Part shown: positions 1 through 7,790 of the stretch, one piece after another
Layout: each line of letters opens with the position of its first letter
How positions within the stretch are numbered: the first letter of the stretch is position 1
Assembly (NCBI GenBank): GCA_018675685.1
Contig: JABGXP010000021.1
Coordinates: forward strand, 1 to 41,252
Length of the DNA: 41,252 nt
Direction: 5' to 3'
From: a bacterium
GTDB lineage: Bacteria; Patescibacteriota; Minisyncoccia; Moranbacterales; DUUL01
Position numbers and translations under genes: made by a program
The notes under the pieces: model-generated
Seen by the model: only the letters and a program-made list of their open reading frames with translations
The model's database searches: none
Told to the model about the DNA's origin: nothing

Positions 1-73
1 TCTCGATTTGAATTCTACCTTAGCCAATGCTATGCTTAGTCTTAAGGTGTGATTTAACATAATTTAATCATAT

Positions 74-532
74 ATGTGGGATACATTACTGGGGATAACT
101 TTGCTCTTTGCCCCGTTTTTATTATTGAGTAAATTTACAGAGAAAAAACAGGGGATTAAAGAAGAAAAAGATCGATTAAAAGGCTTGATTGACGGTTCTG
201 ATAAAAACGTTGATGATTGGCTTGAGCGAGTCGAGGTTTTATTAGAGTTTGCTGAGACAGCTAAGAGGAGATTTACTGAAGGTAATTTGCAAATTAAGAA
301 AGAAATTCTGGCTTCCTTAGGTTCGAACCTTGTCTTAGAAGATGGTGTTTTGCGTATAGAGACACAAAAACCGCTTCGAATAATTCAAAAAGCGGTTCCA
401 GAGATCAATAGACTTTATAAAAGGTTCGAACCGATTAGAAATGGCTTAACCAAAGTCCAAATCGGTAAAATTTTCTCTCAAAGTCCAGTCTTGCTCCCGG
501 GGTCGGATTCGAACCGACGACCAATTGATTAA
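74..532 (+). pseudogene. C-terminal remnant of a large serine recombinase
   Basis: The readable part resembles the coiled-coil and C-terminal end of the large serine recombinases common in Patescibacteria: a charged helix (EEKDRLKGLI), then AETAKRRFTEGNLQIKKEIL, then LGSNLVLEDGVLRI and KPLRIIQKAVPEI. The catalytic resolvase domain and the recombinase domain are absent. The first ~25 codons are hydrophobic and unlike the family, and an in-frame stop lies at 65-67. Recombinase-like fragments seem to continue in other frames further left (LSLKV up to a stop at 50-52; ITGDNF in frame 3 near 87-104), which suggests frameshift decay. The last 13 codons are not protein-like: they read through the 3' half of the tRNA-Asn gene on the other strand. 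Likely a relic of an element that used this tRNA as its attachment site. Alternative: the 3' end of an intact gene with sequencing errors. Confidence 0.6.
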
Positions 533-565
533 CAGTCAACTGCGCTACCACTGCGCCACCCGGGA
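494..565 (-). tRNA. tRNA-Asn (anticodon GTT)
   Basis: On the minus strand the 72 bases fold into a full cloverleaf. The 7-bp acceptor stem is TCCCGGG/CCCGGGA, the D arm contains AGTGGTAG, the anticodon stem GTTGA/TCAAT encloses loop CTGTTAA with anticodon GTT, and the T arm is GTCGG/CCGAC around TTCGAAT. The discriminator base is G and CCA is not encoded (GCAA follows), so CCA must be added by nucleotidyltransferase. It lies tail-to-tail with the recombinase remnant, whose frame enters the tRNA. Confidence 0.95.
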
Positions 566-633
566 ATGTTTAAATTGTGAAGCCCTAAAAGAGCTTGCAA
601 GACAAAATGTCACTACAACTAGCAACAAACTCA

Positions 634-661
634 ATTATATAGATTTTTTGCGATTTTGCAA
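634..661 (-). promoter_or_regulatory. Probable promoter of tRNA-Asn
   Basis: On the minus strand TTGCAA (656-661) and TATAAT (634-639) are separated by 16 bp, about 70 bp upstream of the tRNA 5' end. No other minus-strand gene starts nearby. Confidence 0.55.
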
Positions 662-685
662 GAGTTTGAGAAAAAAAGCCAGAAC

Positions 686-714
686 TTGCTTTTTGTTTTA
701 ATGAAAACTATACT
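686..714 (+). promoter_or_regulatory. Possible argS promoter
   Basis: TTGCTT (686-691) and TATACT (709-714) lie 17 bp apart, giving a predicted leader of about 30 nt before the argS ATG. The -35 is weak and the -10 matches at five of six bases. Confidence 0.4.
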
Positions 715-750
715 TGGAGTATTAAAAAACATTTAGAAATAGCAGTTTTT

Positions 751-2484
751 ATGAAAAATAAGTTACAAAAATTAATTTTTGAGATTGTTAATAAAATTTA
801 TGATAATCTTGAAATTTCGCAAGATGAAATTGAAATAAATCACCCTCCAGAAGGTTTCGGAGACTTTTCTTGTAATATCGGGATGCAACTTGCTAGCAAG
901 CTGAAGAGAGGTCCGTTTGAGATCACGCAGGAAATTGAAGGTGAAATTAAGAAAACCAAGTTTGCAAATGATTTTGAGAGAATTGAAGCTGTGAAACCAG
1001 GTTTTTTGAATCTTTCGATGACAGAGGAAGCTGTTTCGAAAGAATTTTTGCAAATCAACGAAGTTGGCGAAAAATATGGCTTTAGTGAAAAGGGTGCTGG
1101 GAAAAAAGTGATGATTGAATTTGGGCAACCCAATACACACAAAGCTTTTCATGTTGGGCATCTTCGAAGTGCAATCTCTGGGCTTTCAGTGACCAGACTT
1201 TTTGAAATCCTGGGTTATGAAGTTGTTAAAGCCAACTACTATGGTGATGTCGGTATGCATGTTGCAAAATCAACTTGGGGAATGAAGCAATATGGATTGC
1301 CTGATGATTTTGAGGGCTGGGATGTACATAAAAGAATGGAGCTCATTAATGATATGTATGTCGAAGGTTCAAGAGCTTTCAATGATGACGAAAAAGCAGA
1401 AAAAGAAATCCGACAAGTAAACAAAAATATCTATCAAAAGGAAGGTAAGGATTATGAATTGTATCAGAAGTTAAGAGCTTGGAGTTTGCAGCATCAGGCG
1501 GAGGCATTTTCGGCGCTCGGTGTGGAATATGATCGACAATACCCAGAGAGTGAAGTATATGAAGATGCCATGAAAATTGTCACCGAGAACAAAGGCACGC
1601 TTTTCACAAAGAGTGAGGGTGCATTTATCTATGATGGTGAAAAAGAAGGACTAACAACTTGGGTTTTCGAAACAAGCGAAGGAATTCCGACATATTCCGC
1701 AAAAGATCTAGCGCTTGGGGTTAAGAAATTCGAAGAGTTTGATTTGGATTTTTCAGTGATCACAACCTCAGTGGAGCAGACTGACTATTTTAAAGTGATT
1801 ATCCATTGTTTGGAAAAATTGCACCCAGAACTTAAGGGGAAATATAAACATGTTCCTTTCGGCTGGCTCCTAAAGGATAATAAGAAGACGAGTTCAAGAG
1901 GTGGAGGAGTGATTAAGGGAATGGACATGCTTGCAGAGACCAGAGCTGTGGCGGGTGAAAAAATTTCTGTTGACAGTGATTATGATGAGAAAACAAGAAA
2001 CGATATCATGGACAAAGTTGCGCTTGCTGGTTTGAAATTTTTGATTTTATCACATGAGTTCCATAACAAAATCAATTATAATCCAGAGGAGTTCATGAAA
2101 CTAAGTGGATTCTCAGGACCTTTTATTCTATACTCTTCAGTGAGAATCAAATCAATCTTGAGGAAATTTGAAATTGAAAAAGAGTTGAGCGAAGAAGAGT
2201 TTCTCGGGCTTGAAAAACAGAAAGAGGAAATTGATCTGATTAAAAAAATGATGTTATTTCCGGAGGTTGTGGAAAGTGCCCAAAAACAAATTGCACCTCA
2301 TCTGATTTGTCGATATCTTTATGAACTGTCACAGAAGTTCAATCTTTTCTATGGAAAATGTTCAATTCAAAAAGCTCAATCAGAGGAGCTCAAAACAATG
2401 CGTCTTATGCTTGCAAAAAATGTAGAACAGATATTGGTTACAGGTCTTTGGACGCTAGGAATCGAAGCCCCAGAAAAAATGTAG
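751..2484 (+). CDS. argS: Arginyl-tRNA synthetase
   Basis: Class I aminoacyl-tRNA synthetase that charges tRNA-Arg in the cytoplasm; 577 aa is normal for ArgS. The N-terminal tRNA-binding domain is present (FGDFSCNIGMQLA). The HIGH signature is HVGH at about residues 134-137 within EFGQPNTHKAFHVGHLRSA. The KMSKS equivalent is KTSSR at about 379-383, followed by GGG. The C-terminal DALR anticodon-binding domain contains YSSVRIKSILRKFE. The ATG is preceded by AGCAGTTTTT with no Shine-Dalgarno, as for most genes in this window. It stands alone, convergent with the DHH-family gene, and the two share a bidirectional terminator. Confidence 0.97.
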   Translation: MKNKLQKLIFEIVNKIYDNLEISQDEIEINHPPEGFGDFSCNIGMQLASKLKRGPFEITQEIEGEIKKTKFANDFERIEAVKPGFLNLSMTEEAVSKEFLQINEVGEKYGFSEKGAGKKVMIEFGQPNTHKAFHVGHLRSAISGLSVTRLFEILGYEVVKANYYGDVGMHVAKSTWGMKQYGLPDDFEGWDVHKRMELINDMYVEGSRAFNDDEKAEKEIRQVNKNIYQKEGKDYELYQKLRAWSLQHQAEAFSALGVEYDRQYPESEVYEDAMKIVTENKGTLFTKSEGAFIYDGEKEGLTTWVFETSEGIPTYSAKDLALGVKKFEEFDLDFSVITTSVEQTDYFKVIIHCLEKLHPELKGKYKHVPFGWLLKDNKKTSSRGGGVIKGMDMLAETRAVAGEKISVDSDYDEKTRNDIMDKVALAGLKFLILSHEFHNKINYNPEEFMKLSGFSGPFILYSSVRIKSILRKFEIEKELSEEEFLGLEKQKEEIDLIKKMMLFPEVVESAQKQIAPHLICRYLYELSQKFNLFYGKCSIQKAQSEELKTMRLMLAKNVEQILVTGLWTLGIEAPEKM

Positions 2485-2514
2485 TCGTTAAGGTAGTAGT
2501 TAGTTTCTGAATTT

Positions 2515-2548
2515 AAAAAACACCCCAAGTTCAAGGCGGGTGTTTTTT
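2515..2548. terminator. Bidirectional intrinsic terminator
   Basis: AAAAAACACCC (2515-2525) pairs perfectly with GGGTGTTTTTT (2538-2548) around a 12-nt loop. The A and T tracts make it usable from either strand, between convergent argS and the DHH-family gene. Confidence 0.85.
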
Positions 2549-2579
2549 AATATCTAAACTCGTCGATTATCCAGAAGAA

Positions 2580-3704
2580 TTATTCAGTGTTTTCTAGTTT
2601 ATGCATAAAATCTTTTTCAGCAGTCACTAACTTCTTATTATCAAAATTAATTTTAATCAAATTTCCAGTAGCTTCTATGTCATATTCCTTTGCGATTTGT
2701 TTTGCTTTGGAAATGTCAGCAAAGTACATCTGAGCAGCGGTTTCCGAAGACTCTTCATTATAGAAAATTCCGAAAATTTGTCCCTCGAAGAAGTTTTTTT
2801 GAATTTCTTCAAGGATGTAAGGAATATCTTCATAGCTTGCACCAGATTCTTCAAAATCACTTTTTTCAATCAGAGTCCAAGCCATTTTTGTTTCCTCATC
2901 CCATTCAAGATGTGCCATCACACGCCCCCAAAGTTTCAAGAAAGAAAATGACTTTGTTTTGTATAGATAGCGGATCACAGTGGATTGGTTTGCCTTATAT
3001 TTCATCAGTCTTGCGGCTGCAATCATCGCTCTTGGCGTAGTAGTAGCCATTTGGAAGCTTTCCGTTGCTGAGATAATTCCTGTTAAAAGAGCTTGAGCGA
3101 TTTCTTTATCGAATTTTGATTCATCGTGTTCAAGAATAAGTCCAGTACAAATTTCTGCGATTGAAGAAGCGGTGACATCGATTACATTTGCTTGGCCATA
3201 GTTTTCATTGGAGCTCTTATTGTCGATATTAATCTTTGGAATTTCAAAGAAAAGATCGGTATTTTCATGGTATATTTCTCCTAAAGATTCCAAACTTGGA
3301 GTTCCAAAGGTGACCACTAGGTCATATTTGAAGTCAGCTGGCATAAAAGAGAAGTCTCGCGGATCAATAGAGCCTTTTTCTGGGGTAACACGCACTTCAA
3401 AATGTTCTCCCATGTTCTCACTGTTAACATTAAGAATTTTATTGTATTTCGTTTTAAACATCAAAACAAAATCTCTTGAACCATTGAGTGTTTCAAGTAT
3501 TTTCTCGGGTTTTTTCAAGAAAGACAATCTTTTTGGAATTTCTTGTTTATGGAAGAAGTAACTTTTTTTATTGTGTTTTTTGAAATATTGATGCAACGCA
3601 AAAGCAGAAGACAAAATATCATCAGTTGGGTTTGATGGGAGGATTAGGAGAATTTCCTCAGATTTGTTTATTAGTGGTATTGCTTCATTTGCGCTAGCCG
3701 ACAT
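2580..3704 (-). CDS. DHH/DHHA1-family protein lacking the metal ligands (probable pseudoenzyme)
   Basis: 374 aa with the fold signatures of the DHH phosphoesterase family (NrnA/GdpP-like enzymes that hydrolyse nanoRNA or cyclic dinucleotides). The order of motifs is kept: ILPSNPTDDILSSAFAL near 21-37 (family HxNPDGDAxGS), VVTFGTPSLESLG near 130-142 (family VxDTSxLxRLG), NIDNKSSNENYG at 159-170 (family IDHHPSNxxFG), and TGIISATESF near 208-217 (family TGIxTDTGSF) followed by TTTPRA. The metal ligands are nearly all replaced: the motif I His and first Asp by Pro and Thr, the motif II Asp by Gly134, DHH by Asp-Asn-Lys at 161-163, and the motif IV Asp by Ala213. The GGGH substrate motif of DHHA1 is also missing. 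The frame is intact, so a binding or structural role is more likely than decay. No signal peptide or membrane segment is seen. Confidence 0.8.
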   Translation of the reverse strand: MSASANEAIPLINKSEEILLILPSNPTDDILSSAFALHQYFKKHNKKSYFFHKQEIPKRLSFLKKPEKILETLNGSRDFVLMFKTKYNKILNVNSENMGEHFEVRVTPEKGSIDPRDFSFMPADFKYDLVVTFGTPSLESLGEIYHENTDLFFEIPKINIDNKSSNENYGQANVIDVTASSIAEICTGLILEHDESKFDKEIAQALLTGIISATESFQMATTTPRAMIAAARLMKYKANQSTVIRYLYKTKSFSFLKLWGRVMAHLEWDEETKMAWTLIEKSDFEESGASYEDIPYILEEIQKNFFEGQIFGIFYNEESSETAAQMYFADISKAKQIAKEYDIEATGNLIKINFDNKKLVTAEKDFMHKLENTE

Positions 3705-3753
3705 TTTGTTGATTTTTGCTATTTATAAAGAAACCCTTCTTTGATAGTTTATT

Positions 3754-3783
3754 AGAATATCATAAACTTCTATAATATGCCAA
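3754..3783 (-). promoter_or_regulatory. Probable promoter of the DHH-family gene
   Basis: On the minus strand TTGGCA (3778-3783) and TATTCT (3754-3759) are 18 bp apart, with TGA directly before the -10 (extended -10 type). The predicted leader is about 45 nt. Confidence 0.5.
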
Positions 3784-3839
3784 TATTGACATAGCTAGAC
3801 TTTCGATGTCTGACACGATAGAAGCTCTACATATTTATA

Positions 3840-3868
3840 TTGACAAATATATATTTTTGATGTATAAT
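3840..3868 (+). promoter_or_regulatory. Perfect sigma-70-type promoter for the OmpA-like gene
   Basis: TTGACA (3840-3845), a 17-bp spacer and TATAAT (3863-3868) match the consensus at all 12 positions. The leader of about 65 nt ends in the ribosome binding site AGAGGTGA (about 3926-3933). Confidence 0.85.
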
Positions 3869-3939
3869 GTTGGCAGGTAAATGGTACCTTATACATTCAT
3901 TGCTTAAGTTTCAAAAACTTTTAAAAGAGGTGAAAGAAA

Positions 3940-4599
3940 ATGGGAAAAATCAGCAAAGTTTTGATTGTAGCAGTCTTGTTGGCATTTGTGTTAACCGGTT
4001 GTGCTGCGCTTGGGCCCGAAGGCTCTAAACAGGGCAGCGGTACAGGATGGGGTACAGGCATTGGGGCAGGGTTGGGGGCACTCGCTGGTCAACTCGCCGG
4101 TGGAAACACTGAATCAACCTTGATTGGTGCTGGAATTGGTGCTGTGTTAGGTGGAATTACCGGTAACCAAGTTGGCGCCTATATGGACCGACAGGAGGTT
4201 GCTCTTGAAGCAGTCGCAAGAGAGGGTCAGCTACTCTCCATTAAGAGAGATCAAGACGTTCTCCGTGCAACTTTCAGGGGAAAGACGATGTTCGCATCAA
4301 ACTCAGCAGTACTATTGCCAGGTTCGTTAGAAGAAGTTCGCAGAGTCGCAGGGATTTTGGCGCAGTATCAGCAAACAACTGTTCTGGTGGCTGGTCATAC
4401 TGACATTCGAGGAGATGAGTCGTATAACCAGCGGTTATCTGAGAAAAGAGCAAATGCCGTGGCCAATGTTTTGGTGCAATATGGTGTGAACCCAGCAAGG
4501 ATAACCACTATCGGACATGGTGAAACAATGACGGTATCTGATCAGCATGCTCTGAATAGACGGGTTGAAATAGCACTCACCCCAATTACAAAATCATAA
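3940..4599 (+). CDS. OmpA-family lipoprotein with N-terminal glycine zipper
   Basis: 219 aa. A lipoprotein signal peptide ends in the lipobox LTGC (Cys21). Residues ~30-85 form a glycine-zipper segment (GTGIGAGLGALAGQLAGG, then TLIGAGIGAVLGGITGNQVG). Residues ~105-215 are an OmpA/MotB-like peptidoglycan-binding domain with AGHTDIRGDESYNQRLSEKRA and NRRVEIAL. In Gram-negative bacteria such proteins are outer-membrane lipoproteins that hold peptidoglycan; this lineage is not known to have a classical outer membrane, so the protein may sit on the cytoplasmic membrane or cell surface. The gene is visibly GC-richer than its neighbours, has a Shine-Dalgarno and a perfect promoter, and shares a zipper motif with the next gene. 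Acquisition from a Gram-negative donor is likely but inferred. Confidence 0.9.
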   Translation: MGKISKVLIVAVLLAFVLTGCAALGPEGSKQGSGTGWGTGIGAGLGALAGQLAGGNTESTLIGAGIGAVLGGITGNQVGAYMDRQEVALEAVAREGQLLSIKRDQDVLRATFRGKTMFASNSAVLLPGSLEEVRRVAGILAQYQQTTVLVAGHTDIRGDESYNQRLSEKRANAVANVLVQYGVNPARITTIGHGETMTVSDQHALNRRVEIALTPITKS

Positions 4600-4624
4600 T
4601 AAGAGCCCTTATATAAGGGAAGTT

Positions 4625-4660
4625 AAGCTCAGGAGACATAGTTTTCTGAGCTTTTCCTTT
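4625..4660 (+). terminator. Intrinsic terminator after the OmpA-like gene
   Basis: AAGCTCAG (4625-4632) pairs with CTGAGCTT (4646-4653) around a 13-nt loop and is followed by TTCCTTTT. Confidence 0.75.
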
Positions 4661-4687
4661 TAAATGGGGGTAAAAGGGACAAAATAC

Positions 4688-4716
4688 TTGACAAAAAGAA
4701 ACAAAAGGAGTATAAT
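4688..4716 (+). promoter_or_regulatory. Perfect sigma-70-type promoter for the glycine-zipper gene
   Basis: TTGACA (4688-4693), a 17-bp spacer and TATAAT (4711-4716). The leader carries the ribosome binding site AAAAGGAGAG (4755-4764), 5 nt before the ATG. Confidence 0.88.
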
Positions 4717-4769
4717 ACAAATAGTACATCAAATAAAAACAACTTTTTTACCATAAAAGGAGAGAGACG

Positions 4770-5159
4770 ATGAAAAAAGCAATGACAGTGATGATATTGA
4801 TGGCAATGGTAATGGTTTACTCTGCAAGTACCGCAAAAGCAAATGATCTTAACGACCTTATTTCCTCCGCTATTGGTGGAGCAATCTACGGTCAGTTAGA
4901 CGGCAAAAACACTAAAAGTACCTTGAGAGGTGCAGGTGCAGGTGCTGCTGGTCAAGTAGCTGTAATGTTTTTCAGAGGGTTTAACGGAGGATCCAATAGA
5001 GGATCTAACGGAGGATCCAATGGATTCAACAATCAGTACAATGACGCTGGCGGACAAACTCAGACTACGCGTACTATTCAGACCACTGAAAAGTGGCAGA
5101 ATGGACAGTTTAGCGGAGCTACTCAAAGAGAAACCTATAACAGGATTACAAAGTGGTAA
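4770..5159 (+). CDS. Secreted glycine-zipper protein, function unknown
   Basis: 129 aa with a signal peptide (MKKAMTVMILMAMVMVYSAS, probable cleavage after TAKA). Residues ~30-70 form a glycine zipper: AIGGAIYGQLDGKNTKSTL then RGAGAGAAGQ. This shares the pattern GQL-x-G-x-NT-x-STL-x-GAG-x-GA with the OmpA-like lipoprotein just upstream, so the two zippers are probably related by duplication. Residues ~73-87 are a GGSN/RGSN repeat, and the tail is Gln/Thr-rich (TQTTRTIQTTEKWQNGQFSG). No OmpA domain is present. The gene has its own consensus promoter, strong ribosome binding site and terminator. A membrane-inserting or surface-coat role is plausible for zipper proteins, but the function is not known. 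Confidence 0.8.
   Translation: MKKAMTVMILMAMVMVYSASTAKANDLNDLISSAIGGAIYGQLDGKNTKSTLRGAGAGAAGQVAVMFFRGFNGGSNRGSNGGSNGFNNQYNDAGGQTQTTRTIQTTEKWQNGQFSGATQRETYNRITKW
4986..5021 (+). repeat. Three 12-bp in-frame tandem repeats
   Basis: Units at 4986-4997, 4998-5009 and 5010-5021 encode GGSN, RGSN and GGSN. Units 1 and 3 are identical (GGAGGATCCAAT) and unit 2 differs at four positions. Confidence 0.85.
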
Positions 5160-5185
5160 TCCAAAAGAAGTTGTGTAAAAGAATC

Positions 5186-5227
5186 AGACTGGAATATTAC
5201 AATGTAATATCTCCAGTCTTTTTTTAT
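5186..5227 (+). terminator. Intrinsic terminator after the glycine-zipper gene
   Basis: AGACTGG...ATATTAC pairs with GTAATAT...CCAGTCT around a 3-nt loop with a small internal loop, followed by at least seven T. It isolates the island from the secA-like operon. Confidence 0.9.
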
Positions 5228-5271
5228 ACTTTTTTATTTAAAAAGACATTTTCGTTAAATTTGGAAAAATA

Positions 5272-5280
5272 TGCTATAAT
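5272..5280 (+). promoter_or_regulatory. Extended -10 promoter of the secA-like/pilus unit
   Basis: TGC-TATAAT (5272-5280) is a perfect extended -10; no good -35 is visible at 17 bp. The predicted leader is about 135 nt. It is the only strong promoter seen between the upstream terminator and the secA-like gene. Confidence 0.6.
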
Positions 5281-5420
5281 TATACTGTGGATAAAGTGTT
5301 TAAAAACAGGAAAAGGATAATCAAAATTCGGAAAAAACTCGTCCGCTAGTAGTTCTAAACAAGAACTTATTTTTTGTTCGGAAAAACACATTTTCAAGAC
5401 TACGATAGACCAAAACAAAA

Positions 5421-7790
5421 ATGGAAAAAAACTTGGCGCGTTATCGCCGCATGGTTACAAAAATAAATAAACTAGAAAGTGAATTTGAAACTCTGAAGAA
5501 GAGCGATTTTGCTGCTAAAACAGCGCTTCTTAAGATGAAACTCAAAAAGGGTAATAGCTTAGATTCATTGCTTGTTGAAGTATTTGGACTTATTCGTGAA
5601 GCGGCTCGTAGGACAATCAATCTTTGGGCTTTTAGTGTTCAATTGCAAGGTGCGATTGCAGCATATGAAGGTAAAATTGTTGAGATGAAAACAGGAGAGG
5701 GTAAAACTCTCGCTATTATCTTTGTTGCATTTTTAAGATCCCTTGAGGGAAAAGGTGTTCATATTGTTACGGCTAATGATTATTTGGCTAAGCGTGACGC
5801 AGAATGGATGGGAAAAGTTTTTGCTTTATTGGGGGTTAGTGTTGGTGTTGTTACAAGCAAAACAAATGGATTGGAGAGACAAATCTCATATTCAGCTGAC
5901 ATTACCTATATTACAAACAACGAAGTCGGTTTTGATTTCTTGAAAGACAACATGATTCTTGATAGTAAGAATAGATGTCAAAGAGATCTGCATTTTGCAA
6001 TTGTAGATGAGGCTGATAGCGTGCTTATTGATGGGGCACAAACACCACTTGTGATTTCTGATTCTCAGAAAACCGATGAAAGTGATAAAGTTATTTTCCA
6101 GCACCTGAATAAATATATTCAAGAATTAGAAGAAAAATTGGACTATAAAGTTAATCAAAAAGAAAGAACTGTTTCATTAACAATTCCAGGTATTAAAAAA
6201 TTGGAAAAAATGTTGGGAGTTGAAAATCTATATTCCCAAAATAAACTTGATTATATATATTTTGTTGAACGATTACTGAAAGCGCATACTTTATTTGAGA
6301 GAGATAAGGATTATATCGTTGAAGATGAGAAAGTTGTGATTGTAGATGAGTTTACTGGACGATTAATGCCACAGCATCGCTATTTTCAAGGTGTCCATCA
6401 GGCAATTGAAACAAAAGAGAATTTGCCGATTCAAGAAGAAAGTAGAACTTTGGCTTCCATTACGTTCCAACACCTATTTAATAAATATCGAGGAATGACT
6501 GGTTTTACGGGAACTGCAAAAGTTTCAGAAAAAGAATTTCTAATGATCTATAGGAAAGAAGTTGTGCAGATTCCAACAAATAAGAAAATAATTAGAGAAG
6601 ACAAGAAAGACAGATTTTTCCTTTCTTGGGAGGATAAACTTGCGTATCTTTCATGGACGATGCAAGAGCAATATTTTAAGAAGAGAGCCGTGTTAGTTGG
6701 AACAAGGTCGGTGGAAAAATCACATAAAACACACCTGTCGTTGTTAGAGAAAAGTATTCCAAGCAGTGTTTTAAACGCAAAGCATACAAAAAGAGAGGCA
6801 GAGGTTATTTCTGAAGCAGGACAACCCCAAACTGTTACAGTCGCTACAAATATGGCAGGGAGAGGAACCGACATCTCGCTAGATGATGATGTGAGGAAAA
6901 ATGGAGGACTGATTGTAGTTGGGATGGAAAGACACAATGCAAAGAGAATCGACGAACAATTAATTGGTCGTTCTGGGAGGCAAGGAGATCCTGGATTAAC
7001 ACAGTTCTTCAATTCAGCGGATGATGACTTGTTTAAGAATTTTTTTCAAGATGAATATATTAAGCAGCTCAAGAAAAATCTAGATTATACTGAGGGAGTT
7101 GAAGATCCTGTTTTGCAAAAAATTGTTGATAAAGCACAAAAGAGGATAGAAGGAGTTTTTTTCGACCAGAGAGTGCTTAGCTATGAATTTGATAAAATTC
7201 TGGAGGTTCATCGAAATTCTTTCTACAGACACAGGCAAAGAATTATTAACGATAAGGATTTAAGAGAAGAAACATTGGGGCTTATTAAAGCGCAATTATT
7301 TATGCAGGTTATTTCAAAACAAGAAACAGTTAATAATTCCTTAGATCAAAAGCAGTTACAAGAGGTGGTGACAAGATTGAATGGGATTGTGGGGAATAAA
7401 TGGTTTAAACTTAAAATAGACAAAAAGAAGGAATATCCAGTTAGTTTGATTAGAAACTTGGCCTATGAAGGCATGGAATCGTATTATCGTGACTTCGAAT
7501 ATTATATTACCTCTGAAAGAGCCAGGCAAACCGAAAAAGTTGTAACACTAAAAGTTCTGGACCTGCTTTGGATAGAACATTTGAAAAATGTTGAGAATAT
7601 CCAAGAATCTGCACTCATCAATTCAATTGGAAGACCTGATTTTTTTGAGAAGTATAAAATTCAAATGACAAAAGCTTACCGAAGAATGTTGATTGGCGCA
7701 CCAAAAATTATTTGCCTCACACTATTTAGAACAATGAACGAAATGTTTGAAAAGGAAAAAAGTTTTAATAACATAGCTGCAGTAAGATGA
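5421..7790 (+). CDS. Divergent SecA-family preprotein translocase ATPase
   Basis: 789 aa, short for SecA. The DEAD motor is complete: VQLQGAIAAYEGKIVEMKTGEGKTL holds Walker A at residues 90-97, VDEADSVLID holds Walker B at 196-199, then VIVDEFTGRLMP, TVATNMAGRGTDISL and IGRSGRQGDPG. The preprotein cross-linking region lies between the motor halves. Differences from canonical SecA: DEAD instead of DEVD, IDGAQTPL instead of IDEARTPL, MTGFTGTAK instead of MTGTAK, a weakly conserved C-terminal scaffold (LKVLDLLWIEHLKNV), and no C-terminal Cys-rich zinc domain. This looks like a paralogue (SecA2-like) rather than the housekeeping SecA, though a sole diverged SecA cannot be excluded from this window. 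Its stop overlaps the next start (ATGA), which implies translational coupling to the cohesin-like membrane protein, a plausible substrate or partner. Confidence 0.88.
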   Translation: MEKNLARYRRMVTKINKLESEFETLKKSDFAAKTALLKMKLKKGNSLDSLLVEVFGLIREAARRTINLWAFSVQLQGAIAAYEGKIVEMKTGEGKTLAIIFVAFLRSLEGKGVHIVTANDYLAKRDAEWMGKVFALLGVSVGVVTSKTNGLERQISYSADITYITNNEVGFDFLKDNMILDSKNRCQRDLHFAIVDEADSVLIDGAQTPLVISDSQKTDESDKVIFQHLNKYIQELEEKLDYKVNQKERTVSLTIPGIKKLEKMLGVENLYSQNKLDYIYFVERLLKAHTLFERDKDYIVEDEKVVIVDEFTGRLMPQHRYFQGVHQAIETKENLPIQEESRTLASITFQHLFNKYRGMTGFTGTAKVSEKEFLMIYRKEVVQIPTNKKIIREDKKDRFFLSWEDKLAYLSWTMQEQYFKKRAVLVGTRSVEKSHKTHLSLLEKSIPSSVLNAKHTKREAEVISEAGQPQTVTVATNMAGRGTDISLDDDVRKNGGLIVVGMERHNAKRIDEQLIGRSGRQGDPGLTQFFNSADDDLFKNFFQDEYIKQLKKNLDYTEGVEDPVLQKIVDKAQKRIEGVFFDQRVLSYEFDKILEVHRNSFYRHRQRIINDKDLREETLGLIKAQLFMQVISKQETVNNSLDQKQLQEVVTRLNGIVGNKWFKLKIDKKKEYPVSLIRNLAYEGMESYYRDFEYYITSERARQTEKVVTLKVLDLLWIEHLKNVENIQESALINSIGRPDFFEKYKIQMTKAYRRMLIGAPKIICLTLFRTMNEMFEKEKSFNNIAAVR

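Noticed and set aside
2..52. Short open frame at the left edge (LDLNSTLANAMLSLKV then stop)
   Set aside because: Too short to identify alone; noted only as a possible frameshifted piece of the recombinase remnant.
320..432. Two identical palindromes GGTTCGAACC (320-329 and 423-432) inside the recombinase remnant
   Set aside because: They resemble a tRNA T-loop motif and might be attachment-like, but each is only 10 bp, both are read through by coding-like sequence, and chance is a sufficient explanation.
3786..3814. Additional TTGACA at 3786-3791 as a promoter for the OmpA-like gene
   Set aside because: No -10 is found at a proper distance; the perfect promoter at 3840-3868 is sufficient.
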